In this document: positions 37,895-51,100 of the stretch, in pieces
Layout of the letters: each line of letters opens with the position of its first letter
Numbering within the stretch: the first letter of the stretch is position 1
Source: Antedon mediterranea
Taxonomy: Eukaryota; Echinodermata; Crinoidea; Comatulida; Antedonidae
Assembly: GCF_964355755.1 (NCBI RefSeq)
Contig: NC_092672.1
Span: 2,666,001 to 2,730,000 of the forward strand
DNA length: 64,000 nucleotides
Direction of reading: 5' to 3'
The notes under the pieces: model-generated
Database searches by the model: none
What the model saw: the letters and a program-made list of their open reading frames with translations, nothing else
What the model was told of the DNA's origin: nothing
Translations under genes and position numbers: made by a program

Positions 37895-38873
37895 CATTTA
37901 CTACAAATGAAATATATCAAGATATTATGAAATAGGCACTGGTTTAGGCCTACTTTTGGTTTTCTAAAGATACAAACAAGATCATATTTTGTGCAAATTA
38001 GTGTTTCATTGAAAAGTCAAGCATACAAGTCTAAATTGAACATATCATATCATTTAATCATATATTATTTATTTAATCATATATTTATATTTATTTAATC
38101 ATATATTAGAAGGAAATAATTGTTTATAATAAGATTCATGTTTTAATGTAAAATAATTTAAAGAAAGAGAGAGTGCAGAACACAATAATAAATATCATTT
38201 CTGTCTGTTCTTAGCTAGTGTCCCACCAAGTCTTTACAATATTGAAATACTTACATTACAATAATCCCTAGGCCTAGTCTACTTACAAACTTCAACTTTA
38301 GCAATCGAATGACTGAATGAATGAAAAGAACATACCTCAAATATGTGCAGACTAGACAAGCCGAGTTGAGGCAGTCAGTAGTAGGCTAGTAAGTAGGCCT
38401 AGCACAGACAAACAAGGTATAAGTTCTAGACCTGTTTAGGCTAGACCTAGGCGAGGCCTATGCCTACACAGTTTTCAGCTAGGCTAGGCCTAGCAATAGG
38501 CCTAGTCTAGAGCCTAGCCTAGCCTACTTTCTAGGCCGCCTAGCCTAGATAGACTCATCATTTTTTAGACATTGTTGCCTATGTTGTAGCCTACCTACTC
38601 TAGTAATAATAATAGTGCTTGATGGACAATTTATACAGATTTTTGTTCTTTGTGGCTGCAGACATTCAGTCAGATCGGGAGTCAGATAGAACCAAATATT
38701 AAATGAACGAATTTGAAAATGAAAATCTCCTCTACTATACTAGCTGCTGCTAGCTGCTGCAGCTGTTTTGATTACGCGTATGATGTAGACACGCGCGCGA
38801 CAAGGAAGATGAATATGGATGAATTTGATGATCGCGACCAAATATATAACTAAAACAAAATGTATTTCTTTAA
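36561..38873. repeat. 2,313-bp tandem duplication, left copy
   Basis: Spans the last 25 units of the 54-bp array plus the unique spacer to TTTCTTTAA. Every variant unit I checked (ATTGTAATAT, GTATGCCCTC, CACTCATACAC) recurs 2,320 bp to the right, with no difference found. Confidence 0.93.
37895..38873. other. Spacer between array and NLR gene, no gene seen
   Basis: Rich in TAGGCCTA (38390-38540). Occurs three times: here, at 40215-41193 (identical) and, diverged, at 61511-62250. No exon recognised. Confidence 0.6.
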
Positions 38874-38880
38874 TAATAAT

Positions 38881-41193
38881 AATGTAATATGGCAGTATTC
38901 TCACTGCATACACATTCACCCACAACTATCACATAATGTAATATGGCAGTATGCTCACTGCATACACATTCATACACAACTATCACATAATGTAATATGG
39001 CAGTATGCTCATTGTATACACATTCACACACAACTATCACATAATGTAATATGGCAGTATGCTCACTGTATACACATTCACACACAACTATCACATAATG
39101 TAATATGGCAGTATGCTTACTGTATACACATTCACACACAACTATCACATATTGTAATATGGCAGTATGCTCACTGTATACACATTCACACACAACTATC
39201 ACATAATGTAATATGGCAGTATGCTCACTGTATACACATTCATACACAACTATCACATAATGTAATATGGCAGTATGCTCACTGCATACACATTCATACA
39301 TAACTATCACATAATGTAATATGGCAGTATGCTCACTGCATACACATTCATACACAACTATCACATAATGTAATATGGCAGTATGCTCACTGCATACACA
39401 TTCATACACAACTATCACATAATGTAATATGGCAGTATGCTCACTGTATACACATTCATACACAACTATCACATAATGAAATATGGCAGTATGCTCACTG
39501 TATACACATTCACACACAACTATCACATAATGTAATATGGCAGTATGCTCACTGCATACACATTCATACACAACTATCACATAATGTAATATGGCAGTAT
39601 GCTCACTGTTTACACATTCATACACAACTATCACATAATGTAATATGACAGTATGCCCTCTGCATACACACTCATACACAACTATCACATAATGTAATAT
39701 GGCAGTATGCTCACTGTATACACATTCATACACAACTATCACATACTGTAATATGGCAGTATGCTCACTGCATACACATTCATACACAACTATCACATAA
39801 TGTAATATGGCAGTATACTCACTGTATACACATTCATACACAACTATCACATAATGTAATATGGCAGTATGCTCACTGCATACACATTCATACACAACTA
39901 TCACATAATGTAATATTGCAGTATGCTCACTGCATACACATTCATACACACCTATCACATAATGTAATATTGCAGTATGCTCACTGTGTACACATTCACA
40001 CACAACTATCACATAATGTAATATGGCAGTATGCTCACTGCATACACATTCATACACAACTATCACATAATGTAATATGGCAGTATGCTCACTGCATACA
40101 CATTCTTACACAGCTATCACATAATGTAATATGACAGTATGCTCACTGTATACACATTCATACACAACTATCACATAATGTAATATGGCAGTATGCTCAC
40201 TGCATACACATTCACATTTACTACAAATGAAATATATCAAGATATTATGAAATAGGCACTGGTTTAGGCCTACTTTTGGTTTTCTAAAGATACAAACAAG
40301 ATCATATTTTGTGCAAATTAGTGTTTCATTGAAAAGTCAAGCATACAAGTCTAAATTGAACATATCATATCATTTAATCATATATTATTTATTTAATCAT
40401 ATATTTATATTTATTTAATCATATATTAGAAGGAAATAATTGTTTATAATAAGATTCATGTTTTAATGTAAAATAATTTAAAGAAAGAGAGAGTGCAGAA
40501 CACAATAATAAATATCATTTCTGTCTGTTCTTAGCTAGTGTCCCACCAAGTCTTTACAATATTGAAATACTTACATTACAATAATCCCTAGGCCTAGTCT
40601 ACTTACAAACTTCAACTTTAGCAATCGAATGACTGAATGAATGAAAAGAACATACCTCAAATATGTGCAGACTAGACAAGCCGAGTTGAGGCAGTCAGTA
40701 GTAGGCTAGTAAGTAGGCCTAGCACAGACAAACAAGGTATAAGTTCTAGACCTGTTTAGGCTAGACCTAGGCGAGGCCTATGCCTACACAGTTTTCAGCT
40801 AGGCTAGGCCTAGCAATAGGCCTAGTCTAGAGCCTAGCCTAGCCTACTTTCTAGGCCGCCTAGCCTAGATAGACTCATCATTTTTTAGACATTGTTGCCT
40901 ATGTTGTAGCCTACCTACTCTAGTAATAATAATAGTGCTTGATGGACAATTTATACAGATTTTTGTTCTTTGTGGCTGCAGACATTCAGTCAGATCGGGA
41001 GTCAGATAGAACCAAATATTAAATGAACGAATTTGAAAATGAAAATCTCCTCTACTATACTAGCTGCTGCTAGCTGCTGCAGCTGTTTTGATTACGCGTA
41101 TGATGTAGACACGCGCGCGACAAGGAAGATGAATATGGATGAATTTGATGATCGCGACCAAATATATAACTAAAACAAAATGTATTTCTTTAA
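38881..41193. repeat. 2,313-bp tandem duplication, right copy
   Basis: Identical to 36561-38873 as far as read, joined to it by TAATAAT (38874-38880). It restarts the 54-bp array (38881-40214, about 25 units). The right-hand segmental copy has no such duplication, so it is newer than the segmental event or an assembly artefact. Confidence 0.93.
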
Positions 41194-41404
41194 AAACCAC
41201 AATTATAATAACAAATTATTACTAAACAGTTTTTATAACATATCAATTAATTACATGCTATTTTTAGATTTACAGATACAATTCTATTTTGTAATTACAA
41301 TATTGACACTTGTGTACTGCGACTTTTACAAATGCGCTCTTTATATGAATTGAGACGTAGTACACATTACATACTGTAGTTATTGGCGGATGATGATCGT
41401 GAAT

Positions 41405-41614
41405 TTAATAATCGAAAGATATCTTTCTCTTCCAACACTCTTCAGTCAAGTAATTAATTACTTCACCTGATATATTGCAATCCCACATTTCAAGCACCTC
41501 CAGCTTAGGACACATAATGAGTAATGAAGACATTGAATTAACATCAATGTTGTGAAAGTTATTACGAGCGATATAGAGATGACGTAATGCTAATTGAACT
41601 TGTTTGAGAGAACA
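41405..41614 (-). pseudogene. Untranslated LRR tail of NLR gene 1
   Basis: Downstream of the stop at 41615-41617 the same frame stays open for about 69 codons to TAA at 41407-41405. It encodes a further LRR unit (NNFHNIDVNSMSSLLIMCPK) and the terminal SGEVINYLTEEC segment that NLR gene 2 keeps. The full-length gene therefore once ended here. Confidence 0.85.
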
Positions 41615-44600
41615 TTATGTACACAAGTGATTGATGACGTCACCTGATAGATTGCAAAAACTCATGTGAAGCCACTTCAGCTTAGGACACATAATGAGAA
41701 ATGAAGACAATGAATTAACATCAATGTTGTGAAAGTTATTACCAGAGATATCGAGATAACGTATTGCTAATTGAACTTGTTTGAGAGAACATTCTGTACC
41801 CAAGTGATTGATGACATCACCTGATAGATGGCAATGACTCATTTCAAGGTACGTCTGCTTAGGACACATAATGAGAAATGAAGACATTGAATTAACATCA
41901 ATGTTGGGAAGGTTATTACCAGAGATATTCAGATAAACTAATGCTAATTGAACTTGTTTCAGAGAACATTCTGATACAAAGTCATGAAATACATCACGTG
42001 ATAGATACTGATCAATAACAACACTTTTACATTTAGCTTCAATTCCTAGAATATGTGCAATAACTTTTCCCTTGCGTTTCAATGCCATCTTACTACAAAA
42101 TGTATTCAAACTTTTATTCCCATTTGCATATTTCAACGGTTCTTTGTCATATGCCATGCAATAAAGTTGCATAATTAGAGGTATGAAATGCTTATTACAT
42201 TGCACACCTGGACTAATGTGGTCAATAAACATTGTTATGGAGGTAGATATATTGTCCAAATGTGTCTTTATTTCTAAATCTTGAATTTGATCATTTAATT
42301 CATTTACCACAGCATCTTTATGTTGTTCTTTAACAAACATTAAATTACTCGGCAGAGAACGATATGTCGACAAACTATTTGTAACCCAGTGCTTTAAAAA
42401 TGCATTAGCGTTAGCACCAAGGAAACCAATTGCAAACTTTCTCCCCATCTTTAAATGCTCACTTTCTCTTATTACTTTCCATTCATTATCATCCAATGGT
42501 GTAAGTATTCGTCTTACATCTTCTGTTGTGCATTCATTCTCGATACCATCACTTTCACATAATTTGCACAAATAGAATCCTACCAATGACTCTACTATCA
42601 ACTTGTGAGGAGGCATGAAAATCCTTTCAAAGCTAGATTTTGAAATTGGTGCTTCTTCGTAAACAAACCCAAGATTTACGGCCATGTCAATCATATCTCT
42701 TGTGGAATGTGCATCATTCAAATCTGTCATGTTTATTGAAAGTTGATTCTTTTTTAAGCTTTTATACATACACTTCCCTAATAAAATCATAGCATTTACA
42801 TAATTCGCTGGGATGTCTTCAAATTCAGAAATGTTGGCGAATTGTTTTTGTTTGTTAAACTGATTTAAAATACTACGGAAAAGTTGTTTGAAAAGATCAG
42901 CACTGTCACTAGGAAGACTTTGATTGTTTTCCCATAACATACACATTGAAAGAAGTAACATAGGGTTTTTGCACATTGAATATGCTTCTGGATGTTTTCG
43001 ATAATAATACCTAGTGTCAATACCTAATTCCCTTTTAAGCGACTCTCCCAATTGCGGTTGTCCAAAATAATTAAAATATTTCTCAATATACTCATATATG
43101 CTCTCTTGATTAAATCCCTTAACTCTCACATGAACGTTACACTCTTTTTTAAATTCATCTATGTTTTCTTGTCGTGAAGTAAGTATCACAGTACTTTCTT
43201 TAAGGTTGGTTTTATTGAAAAGACTTAATACACTTTGATTATTAAATCTCAACTCATCTAATCCGTCTAGTAGCAACACAACTTTATCGTCATGTTTCTT
43301 TATGAATTTCTGAATTAACCGTGGATCTTTTGGGAGATCTGTGTCTAAATTGAAATCTTTCATATCCAGTTGCTTTACAATTAGATCAAATATATTGTCA
43401 TCTTTTTGCAAATCTCTAACACATAAGAAAAATACAATTTTACCTTCAAAGACATTATTAGATTGACTAGGTGTAGCCCATGTGTATGATAAATGTCTTA
43501 ATATGGTAGTTTTACCAATACCTCCCTCTCCTTCAATAAGAGCTCTACATCCAGGTGTGGAGCTGATTACATCTACCACCTCTTCTAATGTTGTTGGTTT
43601 GCTTCCTTTATTGTTTTCACGTTCTTTGAGTAGTTCCATATCGGTAAACATCTGTGAAACGTCAACTTTGTATCGATCATTCATTGTTGCAGGTGTAAAT
43701 CTACTGGCCTGTCTGCACTTGTTCTTTTGAATTTTAATCAGATATGTTTGCATCTTTTCTAAAAACAAAGTAAATTATTCAATAGAAAGAATCTTATACT
43801 TAATTATATTTTATTAAGCATTTTATATATTAGTATTATTATTGTTGATATTAATTCATCTTAATTATTTATTTAAATATAGGCCTATAATTTATTTTAG
43901 TAGGCCTAAATAATATTGGTTTGGTTGTTCTTTTTACAGGCCTAGATAATGTCATCCTAGCTATAAATAAAATTGAAAGTTGTTATTATAGCAATTTGAA
44001 ATTATTTTACCTAAAGTTATTGAAGATTGTTATCAGTCATACCAAACTCTCAATATCGTATTTTTTTTGTGTAAATCAATAGGGTTTTAGAGGGCGACAA
44101 ATACATATTTTTTTCTATCAGGCCGGTAGACCAGCATATTTCAGATTAAAATCAAACTAACTCCGTCAGAAAACGATATAAGTATGTAAGTTTTATTTTT
44201 GTAAATTTCTTAATTTTGCTGTCATAAAAAATTGTTCATATCCGATTATACGATTGTTGGAATGAGGTGTATACAAGATTAACTGTTCTAATCCTGATTT
44301 TAATTACATTTTTCATGTTTTTTGTTCTTTTATAATTATAAGCCTTGTTTAGGACAAAATTCACAACAAGAAATATTCTACTGCATAAAAAGCGTCTTTT
44401 TATACGATACTAATAATAACTAACCTGTTTCTGACTCAACCTTATTTTGCGTTCCTTGTTCTTCGTTACTAGTAGTCGACACTTCTACTGTTTAATAAAT
44501 AAATAAGTGTATTAATCATTATTATCAAACCGACCTTATTACTTTACAATTATTCTACCGCATAATAAACTTCTTTATAGAAGAAAACTTATACAGTTTA

Positions 44601-47540
44601 AAGTTATTAACAAACATGCTTCTGGTTTAAACTCTTTTTGCGTTCCTTGTTCTGTTTTACTAGTGTTCGGCACATTTACTGTTTAATGATAAATAAGAAT
44701 AGATAAATAGTTTAATTAATTCAAAATAATTATAAATTTAATAATATAGAAATACAATTATAATAAAAAGAAATACAGTTTTCATTTCAGAAATATTTCC
44801 ATTTAAGTAGTCAAGTTATATTGCAATTAAGGTCTTTTTTCACAAAAAAAATCCTTTTTAGTAACGCAATTGTATATAGAGGGCGACAAACACAATTTTA
44901 AATCAATCAGAAGAAGAAAACTTCAATTTCTGTACTGACATGATCGGAAATGACGTCAAACTCTTTTTTTTATAAACCTAAAGAGACTATAACAAAATAA
45001 ATCAAGACTAAATATGCATTAAAATCCGAGATTAGAGATACATTTTACAGAGAGCATAAATTCAGATACTTTCCTCCCATTGAATTGTAATATTTGTTAA
45101 TCTGCACTCACCAGTGTCTGATTTAACTTCTTGTTGCGTTCCTTTGTTGAACCTACCACTGGTCGGTGGCACTTCCTCTGTGTAATAAAAAGAACGGGAG
45201 AAATATGAATTTACAATAATTTTAGGGATTCATTAAAGCATAAATATCTAACTAAGAAATAACAAAAACCTAAACCAATCGAGTTAAATTCAAATAATGG
45301 CCAAAATAGATAGCCACATATTAGACAAATCAATGTGATGTGATTATTCTAATTGATCTTTTCTTTTATATTGTTGTTTTCCCCGTAAATTTTGATTTTG
45401 GAGTCAAAGTTTTCTAGCTTTATAATCTTTTATTTCTACAAATATGTTGAATTAGATTAGGAATGATGAATGTAATGTATTTGTGGTTGATTTGGCTTCA
45501 ATAATAATCATCTCTATATTATATTGTTCAAATAATTGAAAACATGCCTCTGGAAAGTTATTGGTTCCATGGAACCTCCATCTTTTATCGGTTTTCTCAA
45601 TCTTCATATTAATTTATTTACAATTAAGTAAGTATAAAAAATGATGATAACGTTGTATCTTAATGAGTAATTATTAAGCTATTGTCGTCTAATAAAGGTG
45701 TTAATAACACTACCAAATATTGACTGGGAAACAATCACAATTATACAATATGTCGTTGGTTACTTGTTTGGTTTACACTAACGTAACGCAATAATGTAGA
45801 CGCAACGCAAGCGAATAGACCAATGATAAGCGACAGTTCGAATAATGCATCGCTTGTGATTGGTCAATTCACGACGTTGCTTAATATTTAATGTATATCT
45901 CTAGGACTCGTAACAGTACGGTAACTAATCTGTTTCTGATTTAACTTCTTTTCGTGTTCCTTCATTACTACTGGTCGTCGGCACTTCCACTTTATAAATA
46001 TATAATTAACAGAAAACAATCTAAATTAATATTAGGAGCGCAATTCAGCATAGAATTAATTTATATATAAATACTATTTCCATTATAATTATACACATTA
46101 CTAACAAAATGAAATCATTTTGTTAGTGTACGTCTATACATAATTGGTAACTATAAACCTGTTTCTGACTTCATATCTGTTCTCATTCTCTTGTTACTAC
46201 TATGCACTTTCTCTTATAAATAAAAACAAATCTAATGGCTTTTACCTAGTGAATGAAATGATTATTTCTAGATATTGTTTATTTTCAAAATAATACGTTT
46301 GTAATGTTATTCAAATTGAATTGTATTATGTTATGGTTAATGTATATACTGTAAATACAATACCTGATTCTGACTCAGATCCGTTCGTCTGCCTCTTCTT
46401 CCTTCCTGTCATTTTGGATCCGCCGCTGTTATCCTCTGCTTGTATTCCTTGTTCGTTGTTAGGCCTAAAACTGGTGGTTGGCAATTCTTCTGTTTAAAAT
46501 AACAAACTGAATTTACAATATGGTATCCATCTTGTGAACAACCAATGATTAGAGTATCAATCCAGCTAATATACAACATTACGTATTAATTAGGTTTTTA
46601 GAGAGGGCGACAAATAAAATATGCTCAACAGAAGGCAGTAAAATAAAAAAAAATCACAAATCTGTAATAGATGTTTAGTCAGCGATCTTTCAGATTAAAT
46701 ACAAAACCGTATATCAAATTTATTCGACTAAACGCCTCCCTTTGAATACACGCCTCTCTCAAATAAACGCCCCATTAAAACATCATTTTGTATGTAGGCC
46801 TACAAAGTAGAATTTATTGACTTTCATGATCTCTACAATTTAGCAAACATATTAATTATATTGATACAATTGTTAATTTTGTTACAATAACGGATTTTGT
46901 TTGATAATTCGTTCCTGTTACATACCTTGTGTCAGGCATTTCATCGTTGATGCCAGTCCAATTTTGTTAAGAATGTTAATAAACTCTTCTTTTCTTTCTT
47001 CACAAACTATTTGTCTTTGTTCCAAGTCTATAATCATACTCCAAGAGTCTTCATAATTCTTTAAAGGATTGTTGAAGAGTGCATCAATTTTCTTAACAGC
47101 AGCCTTTCTTAGTTCGTTTCCAAAATCTGCAATCCAGTGTCGATATGGGGTGAAATTTATAATTTGTATTTCTTGAACTTCAAAGATAGATTGTTGGAAA
47201 ACTTTGATAGCTCCAAACGTTTGTGTTACTTTTATCGTTTCATAAAGTAACTCCAGATTGCCTGGGCTTAAACGTCCTGTTTTCCTCAATGCATGCAGTA
47301 GATCTATCGTTGTGTTGGCTTTGTCTATGTCTGCTACTGAAATTAAATCGTGGTATAAAACCTTCAGCTGTCTGACCAGGTTGTTTTTATCATACCATTC
47401 TGAAAAGTTCACCAAGTCCACATTAAAATCTATTTCTAAAAAAATAAAAAGTGGGAAAAAGAAAAGATTAGAAAAAACATTTTAAAATTGTTTTCGATGC
47501 AATATAAAAACACCATTTTTTGTTTATTACCTGTTCCCAT
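41615..47540 (-). CDS. NLR-type protein: death-effector-like domain, NACHT, LRRs
   Basis: Exons, minus strand: 47540-47531 (MGT), 47435-46926, 46489-46364, mini-exons (next entries), 43758-41615. The second exon encodes a helical death-fold segment (LVRQLKVLYHDLISVADIDK ... GNLELLYETIKV), closest in look to a death effector domain, plus about 90 helical residues. The large exon has Walker A GEGGIGKTT (43531-43505), Walker B VVLLLDGLDEL about 85 residues later, the NACHT helical part, and C-terminal LRR units of 58 residues (YLDISGNN ... SSFLIMCPK ... NLSGDVINHL). Such proteins are intracellular immune sensors that oligomerise through NACHT. A stop codon at 41615-41617 removes the last LRR unit and tail. 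Exon use between 46364 and 43758 is inferred. Confidence 0.85.
43770..44424. other. Last intron of NLR gene 1
   Basis: AT-rich. Contains AGAGGGCGACAAA (near 44090), a motif also found in two other introns of this gene (44879, 46603), a trace of the exon-plus-intron duplications. Confidence 0.6.
44425..46489 (-). other. Row of phase-1 mini-exons in NLR gene 1
   Basis: Candidate exons of 54-126 bp, all beginning and ending after the first base of a codon: 46489-46364, 46212-46159, 45989-45930, 45177-45112, 44678-44616, 44487-44425. Each encodes a version of E-VPTTSxNEQGTQKEVKSETG, so they arose from one exon by tandem duplication. Any subset joins in frame, changing only the length of the linker between the death fold and NACHT. 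Exon 45989-45930 has lost its GT donor (CAG/attagt). Exon 44678-44616 ends in T rather than G and would create a stop (TAA) if joined directly to the NACHT exon. Confidence 0.75.
46100..46127. repeat. Perfect 28-bp hairpin
   Basis: Arms ACTAACAAAATGA and complement around two bases, in the NLR gene 1 intron next to mini-exon 46212-46159. Confidence 0.8.
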
Positions 47541-48140
47541 TTTGTCAATTCAGTTTTCTATCTTTATTTCTGAAAAACAGAATTGCTGTATTTAAGATAA
47601 ATGCTGTGCATCCGTTTTTCAAATTGAAGACCTTCTTTAAACAAGAAATATTTCTTACAAAAAACGCTGCTCGCTTATTGACTTATTCACTTTAGTTCAT
47701 TTTATTGCTAAGGTCAAGTCGGGGGTCACTTCATCACGCCTAGATACATGGACTGTTTTGATAATAATTCAATGATTTATCTGACACCAAATTACAGTAT
47801 TATATAACATCATGGGACTCATAAATACGAGAAATGCTTTGGGATTTGTCATTCAACCGTTAGACTCTTTTCCCAGACGTTTTTGGGTCTAGCAGGTGGG
47901 ACCTATAAATTATGGTGGAGTTTACATTTTCGCAAAAATGTCAGTCCCTCAGTACTAAATCTGCTGCTGCTTTATATCGGATTACGTCATCTCTTGTGAC
48001 GTATCGGGCTAAAGCAGCAGCGTGAAAAATGTTTAAAATTAAACAATAGGACTAATGTAAATAAATAATTTTGTTTGACAGATCCAGTAAAGAATTTACT
48101 CACATTCTTTAGCTTTCGCCATCTTGGCTGATGGCTTGAT

Positions 48141-51100
48141 CACAAGTGATCCGGTCCACTGCTACTTCTGGAAATCTGATGTTATTGTTTCTATATTACG
48201 TCATACTTTTTCGTAGCAATGATGTGTATACGTGATATGATATATTGCTGAACGTTTCCTCTTGTTTATTTCTTGAGATCCCATTAATAGGAGTGTCCCC
48301 TGAATATAGGTGCCTAAAGGAGGTGAATACTTTTAACTACTGTAAATACAGTACGTCTATTAAGAGGACACCCACTTCATTAGATCTAGTTAATAATAAT
48401 AATTCAAACCTAAAATTATTTCAAAAGATCACAGAGGAGAAAAGACCACGGTCACCTGGATTACCACGTGACACGATGTTGGAATCGTAAAAGGACAGTT
48501 TATCACAATTAAAATGTTTGTTCTGTTCTCGTGTTGTTTGTGCCGAAATTAGCAAAACAATTATATCTTTCTTTCTTTCTTTCTTCTATCTTTCTTTCTG
48601 AAAAAAAATGATGTAAATTCAACATAGCTGATAAAATATGGCGATTAGCACATTTAACATTGGTGGTATGGACAAAGGATATTCATGTGCATGGCCTGAT
48701 GTCTCAATAAAGTACATACAATTTTAACTCTTTTCCCCAATTTATTCACCTTCACCCATGCTATAAATCACGTAGTGATGGCCCTCATTTCTACCGGCTC
48801 AAATCTGTTCTCCTTCACCTCTCAACTGGCCCTGTCCTTGTCCTGCGGCGTGATTTGACTGTTTTTCTTACATGATGATTTGATGTTTTGATGATCATGA
48901 CTGGACGATATAAAGGTATTATTAGGTAGGGCATTATATTAAAGGATATGATTACATGATTCTGTTCTGATAACTCCGTCTCTTCTCGTATAATTGCTTA
49001 GGCCTATATATTGTACAATGTATACAAGTTTCTAAACGGAAGTGCGTTCGAATCCATGTTCTTACAAAAAAAAATATATATATATATATATATCTATATC
49101 AAAAGGACATTTAGACACATTAATTTACTGAAAATGACTATATATATGTAAGGATGTGGACGACAACACAAAAGGAAAAACACGCCTTTTCTCACTTTTA
49201 CCACGGTCCTGTGGTGTATTTGGTTTTAATTTGTTTTTAGCATAACAATAGAGATCAGTATGGTCCTGAAAACCACAAAATAAATACAATGAGAAACAAA
49301 AGTAAATAATATTCTAAAATACAAGCCAATTCTTAGTAACGACCTCAACTTAACAGGCGACTCTAATAAAAAGGATTCTCTCTGAGGACTGCGACTATTA
49401 CATCAAACGGCACGTCTACCTAAACAGCCTCTGTATACTTTGTTAGAGTATACAAATACCTAATTAATTACCTACACAATTGCATCATAAGTGCCTGAAT
49501 ATTACTATTATATTACTAGAATAAATGCATGTTGGAATTTACTCACACTATTTGAATACTAAACTTAGTCTATTCATTGAATCAAGGAGTTATAATCTTA
49601 GGTTTGTGTAAAATATATAAACAATAACAAATCCATGGGCGCAGCCATTTTGTATGATAAATAGAGGGCGCACTACATGACGATCTATCACGAGCATGGT
49701 AGCCTCGTGTGTACAAATTAATCAAGTGTGAACTGTAGGATGAACTATTTTATACAAACTGTTAACTAGAAACTATCTTCTATAAACTAAACATTACTAA
49801 ATCTATCTAAACATATTTTGTTAATACAAAGAAGGTTTATCACAAAAGTATATATTATAACATTATATGGCATAAAATCCTAGTTCAAAGATTGTAACAC
49901 AATACTATTCAATAGGCTTCCTAACTGCACATTCCATGAGTCAAGGTTAACCCAAAACAAATGTCTAGGCCTATGAATGCAATCATCTTAAAATACAACA
50001 TTACTGTTTCTTAAACATAACAGAATCTTATAAATGTATAACAAAGTAATATATGTATAAAGTAGAGTAATTACCTTTTAATCAGATGTATTGTCCCTTT
50101 GACTAATTCCAACAAAAAATTTTTTTTTAATTTCGAAAAAAAGTGGGTCATTTTGAAGTATCATAATAGTTATTAACTTTCACCAACAATTAGTCAAAAA
50201 AATAATAATTTAACCGAAATACAGATGTTTTTTTGTTCAAAAAATAACTTTGACTTCCAGTCAAAGTTTTCAATCAAAACATATCCCATAATGCAATGCG
50301 CTTGTTGGCTACTCTGTATGCATAATCATAAAACTTCCTCGCGACCTGTGTGAAAACACCTTCTCAACCGTGATGAGTTGTAAACAATCCTAATTAGCAT
50401 CATGCATAATGCATACTCATGGTTTGAAATCTTTGTTTACTTTCGCTTGCGACGATTTCTCAGACGAAATGTAATCTAATTAATTTACCTGTTAATTACG
50501 TAAACTGTTGGTTTTGGCTCGAATTTTCGACTTAAAGTGAATAACTTTAATATTACTTTAATATGGCCAATTTAAAATTAGAATATTTTTTTTTTCATTT
50601 TTTGTGTTTCAAGGGACAATACATCTTTAAGTAAGAGACAAAACTATCTGCTTCCTTGACCGGTTCATGAATACAAAAGAAAGCAAATCATTTGAAAAAG
50701 ACTGTTACAATTATAGGGGGCAGCAACACCTATAGGGGGCAGTATTTAATTATCACATGATTAGATTAATCCCCACATATATGCCAATGGTTCAAAATAA
50801 TTTCTGGTTGATTTCAATTTAGGATGTATAGATTATTTTGTAAAAGTTGGGGTTGGGTGAGGGAAAGATTGATAATTTGTTATACGTAACGTACGATGAG
50901 AGTCAATACATTACAATATACGCCATGAGAACGGAGGCCAGACACAACATTGAATTGGTGGCTCGTATATGAGTGGCAATAAGCATTGTAGTGATCAACA
51001 ATGGACATTTGAGCTCATTTTAAGATGAGTAAATTACAATTGCATATTTGGCCTATATATATTTCCAAGGAAAACGAAACTCTTCGCACACAAGAAAACA

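Larger units (their letters stand above)
31030..43770. repeat. Left copy of a large segmental duplication
   Basis: The 3' half of GSTK, its downstream DNA, the 54-bp array, the spacer and the NACHT-LRR exon recur in the same order and orientation at 54062 to the right edge. Divergence is modest in introns and spacers. The left breakpoint falls in GSTK intron 3 (CAAAACTGACTTTAA near 31030 and 54075). Confidence 0.9.

Noticed and set aside
45565-45582. GGTTCCATGGAACC as another mini-palindrome
   Set aside because: Contains CCATGG but lacks the outer CCATGGA...TCCATGG pair and has no flanking 5-bp repeat.
45770-45890. Further copy of the GGTTCCCACTAG element
   Set aside because: Shares ACGTAACGCAA and GTGATTGGTCAATTCAC blocks but both ends are lost, so I list it only as a likely decayed remnant.
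48114-48132. Possible first exon of NLR gene 1 (ATGGCGAAAGCTAAAGAAT/gtgag)
   Set aside because: Joined to either available acceptor it reads a stop at the junction, so at best it is an untranslated leader with a short upstream frame.
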